Assembly: GCF_026719705.1 (NCBI RefSeq)
Contig: NZ_JAPPRR010000003.1
Coordinates: forward strand, 248,001 to 312,000
From: Pseudokordiimonas caeni
Lineage (GTDB): Bacteria; Pseudomonadota; Alphaproteobacteria; Sphingomonadales; Kordiimonadaceae
Length of the DNA stretch: 64,000 bases
Reading direction: 5' to 3'
Below the pieces are notes generated by a model. It did not search any database. It saw nothing but the letters and a program-made list of their open reading frames with translations, and was not told the origin of the DNA. Position 1 is the stretch's first letter, and every line of letters begins with the position of its first letter. Below, piece after piece: positions 1 through 8,194 of the stretch. The position numbers were made by a program, and so were the translations under genes.

Positions 1-2
1 CC

Positions 3-710
3 CGCCTCTTGCCCGCCTATGCCGGTGCCACGATGGGCGGCGAGCTGAGGGCGCTCGAGGCAGCCCTTGGTGCGCCGAAGCGCCCGGTGGTGGCTGTGGT
101 CGGCGGTGCCAAGGTTTCCTCGAAACTCGCGGTCCTTGAAAATCTCGTTGCCAAGGTCGATCACCTGATCATCGGCGGCGGCATGGCCAACACCTTCCTC
201 TATGCGCAGGGCATCGACACCGGCAAAAGCCTTTGCGAGAAGGACCTCGCCGACACCGCCAAGGCGATCCTCGCGAAAGCCGCCGAGGCTGGCTGCAAGA
301 TCCACCTGCCGACCGATGTCGTGGTCGCGAAGGAATTCAAGGCCCACGCCGACAACCGCGTGTGCGCAGCGGGTGATGTAGCCGCCGACGAGATGATCCT
401 CGATGCAGGCCCCGCAACTGTTGCGGAACTCGCCGATGTGCTGAAGGCATCGAAAACGCTCGTCTGGAACGGCCCGCTTGGTGCGTTCGAGATGGCCCCG
501 TTTGATGCCGCCACCGTGGCACTTGCGAAAGCGGCAGGCGACCTGACAGTGAAGGGCAGCCTTCTGACGGTTGCTGGCGGCGGCGATACGGTTGCCGCAC
601 TTGCGCATGCTGGCGTCAAAGACCAGTTCACCCATATCTCCACGGCGGGCGGCGCCTTCCTTGAATGGATGGAAGGCCGCGAGCTGCCGGGTGTGGCGGC
701 CCTCGGCTAA
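3..710 (+). CDS. pgk: phosphoglycerate kinase, C-terminal part (5' end outside window)
   Basis: This is the last 235 residues of phosphoglycerate kinase, the glycolytic enzyme that moves phosphate between 1,3-bisphosphoglycerate and ADP in the cytoplasm. The reading frame is open from the first bases of the window, and the opening residues [15 protein letters not shown] match the middle of the family, so the N-terminal domain lies upstream. Visible family landmarks are [24 protein letters not shown], the stretch [11 protein letters not shown] and, near the end, the glycine-rich nucleotide-binding turn [11 protein letters not shown] followed by [15 protein letters not shown]. It ends normally at TAA. 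A class I aldolase lies about 1.3 kb downstream on the same strand, so this may be a glycolysis neighbourhood, interrupted by the lipoprotein gene. The call is secure; only the missing start limits it. Confidence 0.97.
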   Translation, partial: RLLPAYAGATMGGELRALEAALGAPKRPVVAVVGGAKVSSKLAVLENLVAKVDHLIIGGGMANTFLYAQGIDTGKSLCEKDLADTAKAILAKAAEAGCKIHLPTDVVVAKEFKAHADNRVCAAGDVAADEMILDAGPATVAELADVLKASKTLVWNGPLGAFEMAPFDAATVALAKAAGDLTVKGSLLTVAGGGDTVAALAHAGVKDQFTHISTAGGAFLEWMEGRELPGVAALG

Positions 711-806
711 GGGCTTCACGCGCCGCAACAGGCATGTAACATTCGGGCTGGCATCATGGGTGCCGGCCCGATGTCTTTTCGGGGGGTAGTGCCAAGGGGA
801 ACGCTG

Positions 807-1919
807 ATGAGACTGCACCATAGCCTGATAATGCTCGGCCTCGGCCTTGCCGCCTGTGCAGACGAGGCCCCGGTGAGTCCGCGCCTGAATGAAATCCAGT
901 TTGTGGGGACCCACAATAGCTACAAGGCGCAGATTGACCCAATGCTGTTCGCCCGCATGACGATGCAGGACCCGGCCCGCGCCGAAACCCTTGATTACTG
1001 GCATGCCCCCTTGGCCGAGCAGCTGGACGCAGGCATGCGCAATCTTGAGCTCGATGTGGCGTGGGACCCCGCAGGCGGCCTCTATGCCAACCCGCTGGGC
1101 TACCGGATGCTGCAAGCGGAAGGGGCGACGGGCCTGCTGCCCCACGATACCACTGGCCTGGATGTGCCGGGCTTCAAGACGCTGCATATTCAGGACGTGG
1201 ATTTCCGCAGCCACTGTGCCACATTTGAAGCCTGCCTCACGGATCTTGCCACATGGTCCGCCGCCCATCCGCGCCATGTGCCGGTGATCGTGACGATGAA
1301 CCTGAAAAGCGGCCCATCCCCCATCGAGGGCGGCCCCGCGGCACCCAAGCCCGATCTGGCGGCCCTGAAACTGCTGGATGAAACCCTTGTCAATACACTC
1401 GGGGCGCACCGGCTGTTCACGCCCGATGACCTGCGCGGAAACGCACCGAGCATCGCCAAGGTGCTGGATGTGATAGGCTGGCCAACCGTGGATGCCCTTC
1501 GCGGCAAATTTATCTTCGTGATTGATGAAACCGACGCGGACCTCCGCCGTGATTATGCGGCGGGCGACCATATCGGCCTCCGTGGCCGGGCCATGTTCAT
1601 GACGCTGCCCATGGACGACCCCGCCGCCGCAATCACTGTGCTGAATGACCCGGTGAAGGACGCCGACGCCATCGCCGAGGCTTTGGAGCGCAGCATGATC
1701 GTCCGCACCCGCGCCGACGCTGACACGATGGAAGCCCGGAACGGTGATACCGGCCGCCGTGATGCAGCGTTCGCAAGCGGCGCCCAGATCGTGACGACCG
1801 ACTATTACAAACCCGACACCCGCTTCGGCACCGGATACGAGGTGCATCTGCCGGGCGGCGGCAGTGTGCGCTGCAATCCGGTAACGGCGGGAGAGGGGTG
1901 TGTTTCACCTGCGGAATGA
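807..1919 (+). CDS. PI-PLC-like phosphodiesterase, predicted lipoprotein
   Basis: A 370-residue protein resembling the calcium-dependent phosphoinositide phospholipase C family (PI-PLC TIM-barrel). The early motif QFVGTHNSYKAQ carries the first catalytic-type histidine, and LELDVAWDP and HIQDVDFRSHC follow at the places where metal and second-histidine residues usually lie. I start it at ATG 807: this gives MRLHHSLIMLGLGLAAC, a lipoprotein signal with a lipobox at Cys17, and an AAGGGGA ribosome site sits 7 bases upstream. An in-frame start at 756 would add 17 residues and bury the signal. It is therefore probably an envelope lipoprotein acting on phosphodiester substrates; phosphoinositide itself is not established. 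No partner gene adjoins. The family is confident, the substrate unknown. Confidence 0.8.
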   Translation: MRLHHSLIMLGLGLAACADEAPVSPRLNEIQFVGTHNSYKAQIDPMLFARMTMQDPARAETLDYWHAPLAEQLDAGMRNLELDVAWDPAGGLYANPLGYRMLQAEGATGLLPHDTTGLDVPGFKTLHIQDVDFRSHCATFEACLTDLATWSAAHPRHVPVIVTMNLKSGPSPIEGGPAAPKPDLAALKLLDETLVNTLGAHRLFTPDDLRGNAPSIAKVLDVIGWPTVDALRGKFIFVIDETDADLRRDYAAGDHIGLRGRAMFMTLPMDDPAAAITVLNDPVKDADAIAEALERSMIVRTRADADTMEARNGDTGRRDAAFASGAQIVTTDYYKPDTRFGTGYEVHLPGGGSVRCNPVTAGEGCVSPAE

Positions 1920-1965
1920 GACCCCTAATACCAATGATACCAATTGTTTTTGGTGGCTTAGTCAG

Positions 1966-1994
1966 TTGCGCGGGGAACCGCCTTTGTGTATGAA
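1966..1994 (+). promoter_or_regulatory. candidate sigma-70 promoter for the aldolase gene
   Basis: TTGCGC (1966-1971), a 17-base spacer and TATGAA (1989-1994), 57 bases before the aldolase ATG. The -10 lies inside a perfect inverted repeat (1979-1999). This is pattern matching by eye and no start site is known. Confidence 0.45.
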
Positions 1995-1999
1995 AGGCG
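1979..1999. repeat. inverted repeat overlapping the aldolase promoter
   Basis: CGCCTTT (1979-1985) and AAAGGCG (1993-1999) form a perfect 7-base inverted repeat around GTGTATG. No T-run follows, so it is not a good terminator. Because it covers the proposed -10 it could be an operator. Copies of ATACCAAT lie on both sides at 1928-1935, 1937-1944 and 2006-2013. Confidence 0.5.
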
Positions 2000-2050
2000 C
2001 ACTCAATACCAATCGACCCACCTTTTCATAAATAATTCAGGGGGCCCCCA

Positions 2051-2971
2051 ATGAAAGTCTCGAAAACCGTCAAGGCGATCCTCGCCCAGTATGAGTCCGA
2101 TAATCCGGGCACGAAGGCGAACCTCGCCCGCATGCTCTCCACCGGCAAGCTCGCCGGCACCGGCAAGATGGTCATCCTGCCCGTTGACCAGGGCTTTGAA
2201 CACGGCCCCGCGCGCTCCTTTGCGCCGAACCCGGCCGCTTACGACCCGCACTATCACTTCCAGCTGGCGATCGATGCAGGCCTCAATGCCTATGCCTCGA
2301 CCCTCGGCATGCTGGAAGCTGGCGCCGACACCTTTGCGGGGCAAATCCCTACCATCCTGAAGATGAACAGCTCTAACAGCTGGGCCACCACCAAGGACCA
2401 GTCGGTCACCGCAAGCGTGGATGATGCCATCCGCCTTGGCTGCGCGGCTGTGGGCTTCACCATCTATCCGTGCTCGGATCAGGCGCTGGACCTGTTTGAA
2501 GAATTCACCATGATCGCCGAGGAAGCCAAGGCCAAGGGCCTTGCCGTTGTGCTGTGGTCCTACCCGCGCGGCGGCGAGCTTTCGAAAGCCGGCGAAACCG
2601 CGATGGACGTTTGCGCCTATTCGGCTCACCTTGCCGCCTCGCTCGGCGCGCATGTGATCAAGGTGAAGCTGCCGTCCGAACATCTGGAACAGCCCGAAGC
2701 TCGCAAGGCTTATGAGGCCGGCAAGATCGATATCTCGACGCAGGCGAAGCGTGTGGCGCATGTGATGCAGTCGTCCTTCAATGGCCGTCGTCTCGTTGTC
2801 TTCTCGGGCGGCGCCACCAAGGGCACCGACAGCGTCTATCAGGATGCGCGCGACATCTATGCCGGTGGCGGCAGCGGCTTCATCATCGGCCGCAACACCT
2901 TCCAGCGCCCGCGCGAGGAAGCGATTGCCATGCTTTCCAATATTATCGACATCTTCAAGGGCAAGGCCTAA
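2051..2971 (+). CDS. fbaB: class I fructose-bisphosphate aldolase (DhnA/FbaB type)
   Basis: A 306-residue class I (Schiff-base) aldolase of the DhnA/archaeal type, which cleaves fructose 1,6-bisphosphate to two triose phosphates. Recognisable stretches are ILPVDQGFEHGP near residue 43, LAIDAGLNAYASTLGMLE, a lysine-bearing strand AHVIKVKLPSE near residue 200 where the Schiff-base lysine is expected, and the phosphate-binding C-terminus VFSGGATKGTD and GGGSGFIIGRNTFQR. Length matches the family. The ATG has a purine-rich site (CAGGGGGCCC) just upstream. It follows a likely promoter and is followed by a strong rho-independent terminator, so it is probably transcribed alone. Together with pgk upstream it serves glycolysis or gluconeogenesis. 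No class II aldolase is visible in the window. Confidence 0.94.
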   Translation: MKVSKTVKAILAQYESDNPGTKANLARMLSTGKLAGTGKMVILPVDQGFEHGPARSFAPNPAAYDPHYHFQLAIDAGLNAYASTLGMLEAGADTFAGQIPTILKMNSSNSWATTKDQSVTASVDDAIRLGCAAVGFTIYPCSDQALDLFEEFTMIAEEAKAKGLAVVLWSYPRGGELSKAGETAMDVCAYSAHLAASLGAHVIKVKLPSEHLEQPEARKAYEAGKIDISTQAKRVAHVMQSSFNGRRLVVFSGGATKGTDSVYQDARDIYAGGGSGFIIGRNTFQRPREEAIAMLSNIIDIFKGKA

Positions 2972-2998
2972 TAGTAGGCCAAACCCGGATGCGGATCA

Positions 2999-3030
2999 GG
3001 CCCTGCACCTTCGGGTGCGGGGCCTTTTCA
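2999..3030 (+). terminator. rho-independent terminator after the aldolase
   Basis: An 11-base-pair stem GGCCCTGCACC / GGTGCGGGGCC with one G-T pair and a TTCG tetraloop, followed by TTTTCATTTT. It lies 27 bases after the aldolase stop codon and just before thiE. Confidence 0.85.
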
Positions 3031-3052
3031 TTTTCAGAGACGAGACGACACC

Positions 3053-3697
3053 ATGAGCCAAGAAACCTTCCTGCCGCCTTGCCAGCTTTACCTGATCACG
3101 CCGCCGGCGATCCCTGATCTTGAAGCCTTCGGGAAAGATCTGGAAGCGGCCCTGAGCGCCGGCCCCGTTGCTTGCGTGCAGCTGCGCCTGAAGGATGTGG
3201 ACGATGCCACGATTTTGGATGCCGCCGCGCACCTGATGCCGATCTGCCATGACCATGAAGTCGCCTTCCTGATCAATGACCGCGCTGACCTCGCCCTTGC
3301 GGCAGACGCCGACGGCGTGCATCTGGGGCAGGCCGACGGCACGGTGGAAAGTGCGCGCAAGATGCTGGGGATGGACCGCGAGATCGGCGTCACCTGCCAT
3401 GGCAGCCTGCATCTGGCCTATGAGGCCGGCGAGGCGGGCGCCAACTATGTTGCCTTCGGTGCCTTTTTCGATACCGATACGAAACAGACCGAGCACCGCG
3501 CCGATCTGGAGCTGCTGACCACCTGGGACGAAGTCACCGAAATCCCCTGCGTGGCCATCGGCGGCATCAAGCCGGAGCATGCAAAGACGCTCGCCGACGC
3601 CGGCGCGCATTTCATCGCCGTCTGCTCGGGCGTTTGGGGCCACCCCAAGGGTCCGGCGGCTGCCGTGAAGGAATATGTCGCGGCGCTTGAAGGCTGA
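3053..3697 (+). CDS. thiE: thiamine phosphate synthase
   Basis: A 214-residue ThiE, the cytoplasmic TIM-barrel enzyme that joins hydroxymethylpyrimidine diphosphate and thiazole phosphate into thiamine phosphate. Family motifs appear in order: LYLITPP at the N-terminus, CVQLRLKD (strand 2), FLINDRADLALAADADGVHLGQ in the centre with the substrate-binding Asn-Asp-Arg, GVTCHGSLHLAYEAGEAGANYVAFGAFFDT, and near the end PCVAIGGIKPEH for phosphate binding. It lies between the aldolase terminator and a secreted amidohydrolase that starts 4 bases after its stop. No other thi genes are nearby and no TPP riboswitch was recognised in the 55-base gap upstream, so it is unlinked from the rest of thiamine synthesis here. 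Confidence 0.93.
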   Translation: MSQETFLPPCQLYLITPPAIPDLEAFGKDLEAALSAGPVACVQLRLKDVDDATILDAAAHLMPICHDHEVAFLINDRADLALAADADGVHLGQADGTVESARKMLGMDREIGVTCHGSLHLAYEAGEAGANYVAFGAFFDTDTKQTEHRADLELLTTWDEVTEIPCVAIGGIKPEHAKTLADAGAHFIAVCSGVWGHPKGPAAAVKEYVAALEG

Positions 3698-3701
3698 TCC
3701 G

Positions 3702-5141
3702 ATGAAATCACTGATCGCCGCGCTTGCCGCCATCCTCGCCGCTACGCCCGTTATCGCGGCGGACGCTGATCTCCTTCTGCGTCATGTCACCATCGTCGAT
3801 GTTGAAAAGGGCGTCCTTGTTGCTGGCCAAGCGGTGGCCACAGCGGGTGACACCATCCTCGCCGTTGGGCCGGACGCCGAGATTGCAGCTGAGTGGCAGG
3901 CCGCCGAGACAGTTGACGGCGAAGGCCGCTACCTGATCCCCGGCCTGTGGGACATGCATGTGCATTTCGGTGGCGGGCCGGACCTGATTGCCGAGAACAA
4001 GGCACTTCTGCCCCTTTATGTGGCACACGGCATCACCACTATCCGCGATGCCTCCGGCGATCTGCCTTATGACGTGCTGGCGTGGCGGCAGGAAATTGCC
4101 GAGGGCAAGCTGTTTGGTCCCACGCTCCTGTCCTCCGGCCCCAAGATCGAAGGGCTGAAGCCGCTGTGGAAAGGCACGATCGAGACCGGTTCGGAAGCCG
4201 AAGTCGACGCGGCAGTTACAAAACTTAAGGGCCTGAAGGTCGATTTCGTGAAAATCACCGACAGCACCCTGAAGCCCGACCTGTTCCTTTATGCCGTGGG
4301 TGCGGCCCGGAAAGCCGGCCTCAATGCATCGGGACACATCCCGATGGCGCTGACGGTGGGGCAGGCGGTGGACGCTGGTATCAGCTCCATCGAGCACCTG
4401 GATTATGCCTTCAAGGCCGGTGTGAAGGATGAAGCCGCGATTGCCGCCGATTATGCGGCTGGCAAGATCGACCGGGCAGCCGCAACCCGCCGCCTCGATG
4501 CCGGGTTCGACCGCGACACCGCGATGAAGGCCTATCGCCATTTCGCCGAGAAGGGCGTGTTTGTCAGCCCCACGCTGAACGGTGGCCGCATCCTCGATTA
4601 TCTGGATCAGGACGACCATGTGGACGACCCCTTCCTCGCCTATATCGGGCCGAAGCTTCGGGCGACCTACCAGTGGCGGGTTGACCGCGCCGCGAAGGCG
4701 ACACCGGAAGAGATCGCTTTCCGCCATGCCCATCACGAGCATGTGGCGGCGGTGATGCCGCTCCTTGCTGAAGCGGGGGTCAAAATTCTGGCGGGCACCG
4801 ATGCGGGCTTCCTGAATTCCTTCATCTACTCCGGCCCCGGCCTCCATGACGAGATCGCCTATTATGTGGAAAAAGGCCTGACCCCCGCTGTGGCACTGGC
4901 GTCGGCTACCCGCACCGGGCCTGAATGGTTCGGCAAGCTGGATCGATACGGTGCCATCAAGGCAGGCAAGGCGGCGGATCTGGTGATCCTTGACCGCAAC
5001 CCGCTGGCCGATATCCGCGCCACACAGGCGATCCGCGCCGTGATCCTGCGCGGCCAGTTCCATGACCGCGCGGCGCTTGACCGGATGCTGGAAGAGACGA
5101 AGGCGAAGGTCGATGTCTGGAATGCAAAAGAGGGGCGCTGA
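3702..5141 (+). CDS. secreted amidohydrolase-superfamily protein
   Basis: A 479-residue metal-dependent hydrolase of the amidohydrolase superfamily. I start it at ATG 3702, which gives the signal peptide MKSLIAALAAILAATPVIA and places it 4 bases after the thiE stop; an upstream ATG at 3675 would overlap thiE. The barrel begins with LIPGLWDMHVHFGG, whose H-x-H is the usual metal-ligand pair. Further landmarks are HGITTIRDASGD, VKIT (possible metal-bridging lysine strand), ASGHIPMA, SIEHLDYA, and ILAGTDAGF with the late catalytic aspartate. The C-terminal strand AGKAADLVILDRNPL is typical of imidazolonepropionase-like and prolidase-like members. It probably acts in the periplasm on a small amide or peptide. 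The exact substrate cannot be told. It shares a transcript with thiE by position only. Confidence 0.85.
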   Translation: MKSLIAALAAILAATPVIAADADLLLRHVTIVDVEKGVLVAGQAVATAGDTILAVGPDAEIAAEWQAAETVDGEGRYLIPGLWDMHVHFGGGPDLIAENKALLPLYVAHGITTIRDASGDLPYDVLAWRQEIAEGKLFGPTLLSSGPKIEGLKPLWKGTIETGSEAEVDAAVTKLKGLKVDFVKITDSTLKPDLFLYAVGAARKAGLNASGHIPMALTVGQAVDAGISSIEHLDYAFKAGVKDEAAIAADYAAGKIDRAAATRRLDAGFDRDTAMKAYRHFAEKGVFVSPTLNGGRILDYLDQDDHVDDPFLAYIGPKLRATYQWRVDRAAKATPEEIAFRHAHHEHVAAVMPLLAEAGVKILAGTDAGFLNSFIYSGPGLHDEIAYYVEKGLTPAVALASATRTGPEWFGKLDRYGAIKAGKAADLVILDRNPLADIRATQAIRAVILRGQFHDRAALDRMLEETKAKVDVWNAKEGR

Positions 5142-5150
5142 TACGCCCCT
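5127..5150 (-). terminator. possible terminator for the peroxiredoxin gene
   Basis: AGGGGCG (5131-5137) pairs with CGCCCCT (5144-5150). Read on the minus strand the stem is followed by CTTTTGC. It overlaps the stop codon of the plus-strand amidohydrolase, so it could serve both convergent genes. Confidence 0.4.
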
Positions 5151-5183
5151 CCCGCTTCAATCTTTGCCGGCGTTCCGGCTGGC

Positions 5184-5747
5184 CTAGTTCAGCCCCTTGA
5201 TCGCCTCGAAGATCGCCTCGATCTGCGGGCGGTCGCGGTAGGCTTTCTCATGCAGCTTGGCGCGGATGTTGCCCGATTTGTCGGTGATGGCGATCAGCGG
5301 ATGCGGTACGCCGTAGGCATAGTGGCCGGGGCGGAATTCGTCGTTCAGGATACCCATCTCGTTGATGATCTTGGAGCCTTCATCCGACAGCAGCGGGTAA
5401 TTCACCTGCCATTTTTTCGTGAAGGTGGCGAGATTGTCTTCGGTGTCGTAGCTGACGCCGACGAGGTTATAGCCCATGTCCGCCGCCATGGTCTCGGCAT
5501 GCAGGTTGAGGTCAATCAGCTGCAGCTGGCAATAAGGGCACCATTTGGCCGAACGGAAGAAGACGACAACCGCGCCTTTCTCACCCACGAGATCGGCAAA
5601 GGCACGGGGCTTGCCATTCTGGTCCGGCGCTTTGATGAGCGCGGCGATATTGGTGCCGACGGCGGGCCCGAGGTCATCCGGCGCATCGGCGCGCGCGGGC
5701 AGGGTAACGATCATCAGAAGAAAATAGAGGGCGGTGAAAAGGCGCAT
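5184..5747 (-). CDS. peroxiredoxin-like thioredoxin-fold protein, exported
   Basis: A 187-residue AhpC/TSA-type redoxin. The N-terminus MRLFTALYFLLMIVTLPARA is a cleavable signal peptide, so it should act in the periplasm. The thioredoxin fold shows VVVFFRSAKWCPYCQLQL near residue 65, with a C-P-Y-C pair: the first cysteine corresponds to the peroxidatic position and the second makes it look like a thiol-disulfide or bacterioferritin-comigratory-type protein. NLVGVSYDTEDNLATF and NYPLLSDEGSKI follow the family pattern. The role is peroxide reduction or redox control outside the cytoplasm, inferred from the fold. It is convergent with the amidohydrolase and separated by about 90 bases from the DoxX gene on the same strand; DoxX proteins often accompany redox functions, which fits, but no co-transcription is proven. 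Confidence 0.8.
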   Translation of the reverse strand: MRLFTALYFLLMIVTLPARADAPDDLGPAVGTNIAALIKAPDQNGKPRAFADLVGEKGAVVVFFRSAKWCPYCQLQLIDLNLHAETMAADMGYNLVGVSYDTEDNLATFTKKWQVNYPLLSDEGSKIINEMGILNDEFRPGHYAYGVPHPLIAITDKSGNIRAKLHEKAYRDRPQIEAIFEAIKGLN

Positions 5748-5787
5748 GTCAATCTCCCCTAGAACATACCGGCTGCTTATAGAAAGC

Positions 5788-5807
5788 GACGGGACCCAAG
5801 TCCCGTC
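5788..5807 (-). terminator. hairpin downstream of the DoxX gene
   Basis: GACGGGA and TCCCGTC form a perfect 7-base-pair stem around CCCAAG. On the minus strand it is followed by GCTTTCTAT, a poor T-tract, so termination is possible but weak. Confidence 0.4.
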
Positions 5808-5836
5808 ACGTTTCCTTGACGATGATGTTACCGGCT

Positions 5837-6313
5837 TCAGATGCGGTTGCCGAGGGCGTTGTCGAGGCTGAAGCGGCCGCCGCCTTTCACGGCATAGTTA
5901 AGCGCGAGGATCGCCCAGAGAACCGGATATTCCCAGCCGCCCGATGTCCAGAAGAAGCCGGCGCCGAGGTGGAAGGTGCTGGCAACCGCAAGCATCACGA
6001 GGACAGCGATGGCAGCGGGCCGGGTGAAGAGGCCGAGGGCGAGAAGGAGCCCGCCGAAAAACTCGACCGAACCGGCGCCGAGGGCTGCGAGATAGCCGTT
6101 CGAGAAGCCCATCTGGGTCTGGAAGAACTGGCCGGTGGCTTCAAGGCCGTAGCCGCCGAACCAGCCGAACAGCTTCTGGGCGCCGTGGGGCATCAGGAAA
6201 AGGCCCGTCGCAACGCGGACAAGGGTATCGGCATGGTCGGAAAACTTGCCGACGATGGATTCGATCGAGGGAACCGGCAGGGTGGCGCCGAAGATTTGTG
6301 CTTTGGTGGTCAT
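5837..6313 (-). CDS. DoxX family membrane protein
   Basis: A 158-residue integral membrane protein of the DoxX/SURF4 family. Four hydrophobic segments are visible: around the start RVATGLFLMPHGAQKLFGWFGG, then LGAGSVEFFGGLLLALGLFTRPAAIAVLVMLAVAS and a last helix near WAILALNYAV. The signature GAQKLFGWFGGYGLE near residue 43 is the family hallmark. DoxX proteins in bacteria are linked to thiol redox balance or to unknown small-molecule handling; no reaction is assigned. It reads away from efp and lies upstream of the peroxiredoxin on the same strand. The start ATG 6313 has GGAGACC in front of it. Confidence 0.88.
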   Translation of the reverse strand: MTTKAQIFGATLPVPSIESIVGKFSDHADTLVRVATGLFLMPHGAQKLFGWFGGYGLEATGQFFQTQMGFSNGYLAALGAGSVEFFGGLLLALGLFTRPAAIAVLVMLAVASTFHLGAGFFWTSGGWEYPVLWAILALNYAVKGGGRFSLDNALGNRI

Positions 6314-6446
6314 TGTTGGTCTCCGTATCTGTCTATCTTGTCAGCGGGCCCTGTGGCCGCGCCGTGCTGTTCAACTGATCCGGAATATGACGTTGGGTAC
6401 GTTGAAGGGATAGCCATACAAATGTATAGGCTGTGTTGCTAAATAT

Positions 6447-6470
6447 CGAACGCCATGCCAATGGCGTTCG
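6447..6470. repeat. perfect inverted repeat in the doxX-efp intergenic region
   Basis: CGAACGCCAT (6447-6456) and ATGGCGTTCG (6461-6470) are exact reverse complements with a 4-base loop. No T-run follows on either strand. It lies between two divergent genes, so it could be an operator or a leader hairpin. Confidence 0.55.
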
Positions 6471-6602
6471 CCAATCCCCCATTGCCCCCCATCCTAAAAT
6501 CTGATACATGCGGCGCCGACCCGGCCCCGGCGCAGCTTTCGGATTGTGCCACATTCGGGCCGAACGTTCTTTGGCTTTATTAGACCTTGTGAGGAAGTCC
6601 CC

Positions 6603-7166
6603 ATGAAGATCGACGGCAACTCGATCCGTATCGGCAACGTGCTCGAGCATAACGGCGGCCTGTGGCGCGTCACCAAAACCCAACACACGATGCCCGGCAA
6701 AGGCGGCGCTTTCATGCAGGTCGAGATGAAGAACCTGCGCGACGGCACCAAGCTCAACGAGCGTTTCCGGTCGGCAGACAAGGTCGAGCGCGTCACCCTT
6801 GAGCAGCGCGACTATCAGTTCCTGTATGCCGAAGGTGAAAAGTTCATTTTCATGAACCAGGAAACCTACGACCAGATCGAACTGACCGCCGAAGACATCG
6901 GCGAGGCTTCGGTCTTCCTGCAGGACAATATGATCGCCGTGATCGAATTCTTCGAGGAAACTCCGCTCGGCGTTTCGCTGCCGGAGAAGGTGGTTCTGGA
7001 AGTGACCGAAACCGAGCCCGTCGTGAAGGGCCAGACCGCCGCTTCGAGCTACAAGCCCGCGATCATGGACAATGGCATCCGTGTGATGGTACCCCCCTTC
7101 ATCAATATCGGTGACCGCATCGTCGTGCTGACTGAAACGCACGAATATTCGACCCGCGCCGAATAA
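6603..7166 (+). CDS. efp: translation elongation factor P
   Basis: A 187-residue EF-P, which binds between the P and E sites of the ribosome and rescues stalling at polyproline. I start at ATG 6603 with GAGGAAGT upstream, giving [19 protein letters not shown]; an earlier in-frame ATG at 6546 would add residues without family support. The three beta-barrel domains are covered by [15 protein letters not shown] (domain I loop), the central [15 protein letters not shown] and the C-terminal [15 protein letters not shown]. The loop tip is Lys33 in PGKGG, so this is a lysine-type EF-P (EpmA/EpmB route) rather than an arginine-rhamnosylated one; neither modification gene is in the window. It stands alone between a 290-base region upstream and a likely terminator. 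Confidence 0.96.
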   Translation: MKIDGNSIRIGNVLEHNGGLWRVTKTQHTMPGKGGAFMQVEMKNLRDGTKLNERFRSADKVERVTLEQRDYQFLYAEGEKFIFMNQETYDQIELTAEDIGEASVFLQDNMIAVIEFFEETPLGVSLPEKVVLEVTETEPVVKGQTAASSYKPAIMDNGIRVMVPPFINIGDRIVVLTETHEYSTRAE

Positions 7167-7180
7167 CATCCGTTTCCGCT

Positions 7181-7207
7181 GCCCCGGTTGCGGCCGGGGC
7201 GGCTTTC
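7181..7207 (+). terminator. probable terminator after efp
   Basis: GCCCCGG (7181-7187) and CCGGGGC (7194-7200) form a 7-base-pair GC stem with a 6-base loop, followed by GGCTTTCGCTCTTT. The T-tract is broken, so strength is uncertain. Confidence 0.5.
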
Positions 7208-7258
7208 GCTCTTTCTAATGTTGTGTCCGAGTTGTGCCCTTAAAGGAGGGATTATCCC

Positions 7259-8074
7259 ATGTCGCGCCGTTCTCCCCTGATGAATGTCATCGTTTCCGCC
7301 GTCATGAAAGCGAGCCGTAACCTGCGCCGCGATTTCGGCGAGGTGGAGCAACTGCAGGTCTCCAAGAAGGGCCCGGCGGATTTCGTATCCGCTGCGGACA
7401 AGCGCACTGAAAAAGCCCTCTATGAAGAACTCTCGCGCGGTCGCCCCGATTTCGGCTTCCTGATGGAAGAACATGGCGAAATCGCCGGCAAGCGCGATGA
7501 CGTGCGCTTCATCATCGATCCCCTTGATGGCACCACCAACTTCCTGCACGGCCTGCCGCACTTCGCGCTTTCCGTGGCCGTGGAAGAAAAAGGCGAGATC
7601 GTCGCCGGTGTTGTCTATAACCCCATCGTTGACGAGCTTTTCTGGGCCGAAAAGGGCCAGGGTGCCTATCTCAATGACACGCGCCTGCGCGTTTCGGGCC
7701 GCGACAAGATGGAAGCCGCCCTTCTCGCCACCGGCATTCCCTTCAAGGGCAAGGACGGCCACGACACCTTCCAGGCCGAGCTTGCCGAGTTCGCCCCGAA
7801 CGTTGCCGGCATCCGTCGTTTCGGCGCCGCATCCCTTGATCTTGCCTATGTTGCCGCTGGTCGTTTCGACGGTTACTGGGAAGACAATCTGCAGTCATGG
7901 GACATTGCGGCCGGCATCCTGATCGTCAAGGAAGCGGGCGGCTATGTGTCCGATATTACCGGCGGGCAGGACATGCTGAATTCCGGTTCGGTCATCGCCG
8001 CGAACGACCGCCTGCATGCCCCGATGGAACGGGTGATCAAACGCGCCCGCCGCGGTGCTGCCAAGACGGCCTGA
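7259..8074 (+). CDS. suhB: inositol monophosphatase family protein
   Basis: A 271-residue member of the inositol monophosphatase/SuhB family, a magnesium-dependent sugar-phosphate phosphatase. The ATG follows a very good ribosome site, AAAGGAGGG. Metal-site motifs are in place: the glutamate in FLMEEHGE near residue 77, the hallmark FIIDPLDGTTNFLHGLPHF near residue 85, and the closing WDIAAGILIVKEAGGYVSD near residue 215. In many alphaproteobacteria this gene sits next to efp, as here. The substrate may be myo-inositol 1-phosphate or another phosphate monoester; SuhB proteins also bind RNA polymerase and assist rRNA transcription, which cannot be judged from this sequence. A strong terminator follows. 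Confidence 0.92.
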   Translation: MSRRSPLMNVIVSAVMKASRNLRRDFGEVEQLQVSKKGPADFVSAADKRTEKALYEELSRGRPDFGFLMEEHGEIAGKRDDVRFIIDPLDGTTNFLHGLPHFALSVAVEEKGEIVAGVVYNPIVDELFWAEKGQGAYLNDTRLRVSGRDKMEAALLATGIPFKGKDGHDTFQAELAEFAPNVAGIRRFGAASLDLAYVAAGRFDGYWEDNLQSWDIAAGILIVKEAGGYVSDITGGQDMLNSGSVIAANDRLHAPMERVIKRARRGAAKTA

Positions 8075-8099
8075 CCCCGTCCTTCCGTCAACAAATCTG

Positions 8100-8137
8100 A
8101 ATGGCTGCCATACGCGCGTGTGGCAGCCATTTTCATT
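8100..8137 (+). terminator. rho-independent terminator after suhB
   Basis: AATGGCTGCCA (8100-8110) and TGGCAGCCATT (8121-8131) form a perfect 11-base-pair stem with a 10-base GC-rich loop, followed by TTCATTT. Confidence 0.8.
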
Positions 8138-8194
8138 TGCACACGGCCTTGGGCTCTGTTCCAATCCGCCGCGAACAGCGAGAGGAGTCAGCAG

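Noticed and set aside
3708-5063. 451-residue open frame on the minus strand
   Set aside because: Mirror of the amidohydrolase gene; no signature of its own and no ribosome site.
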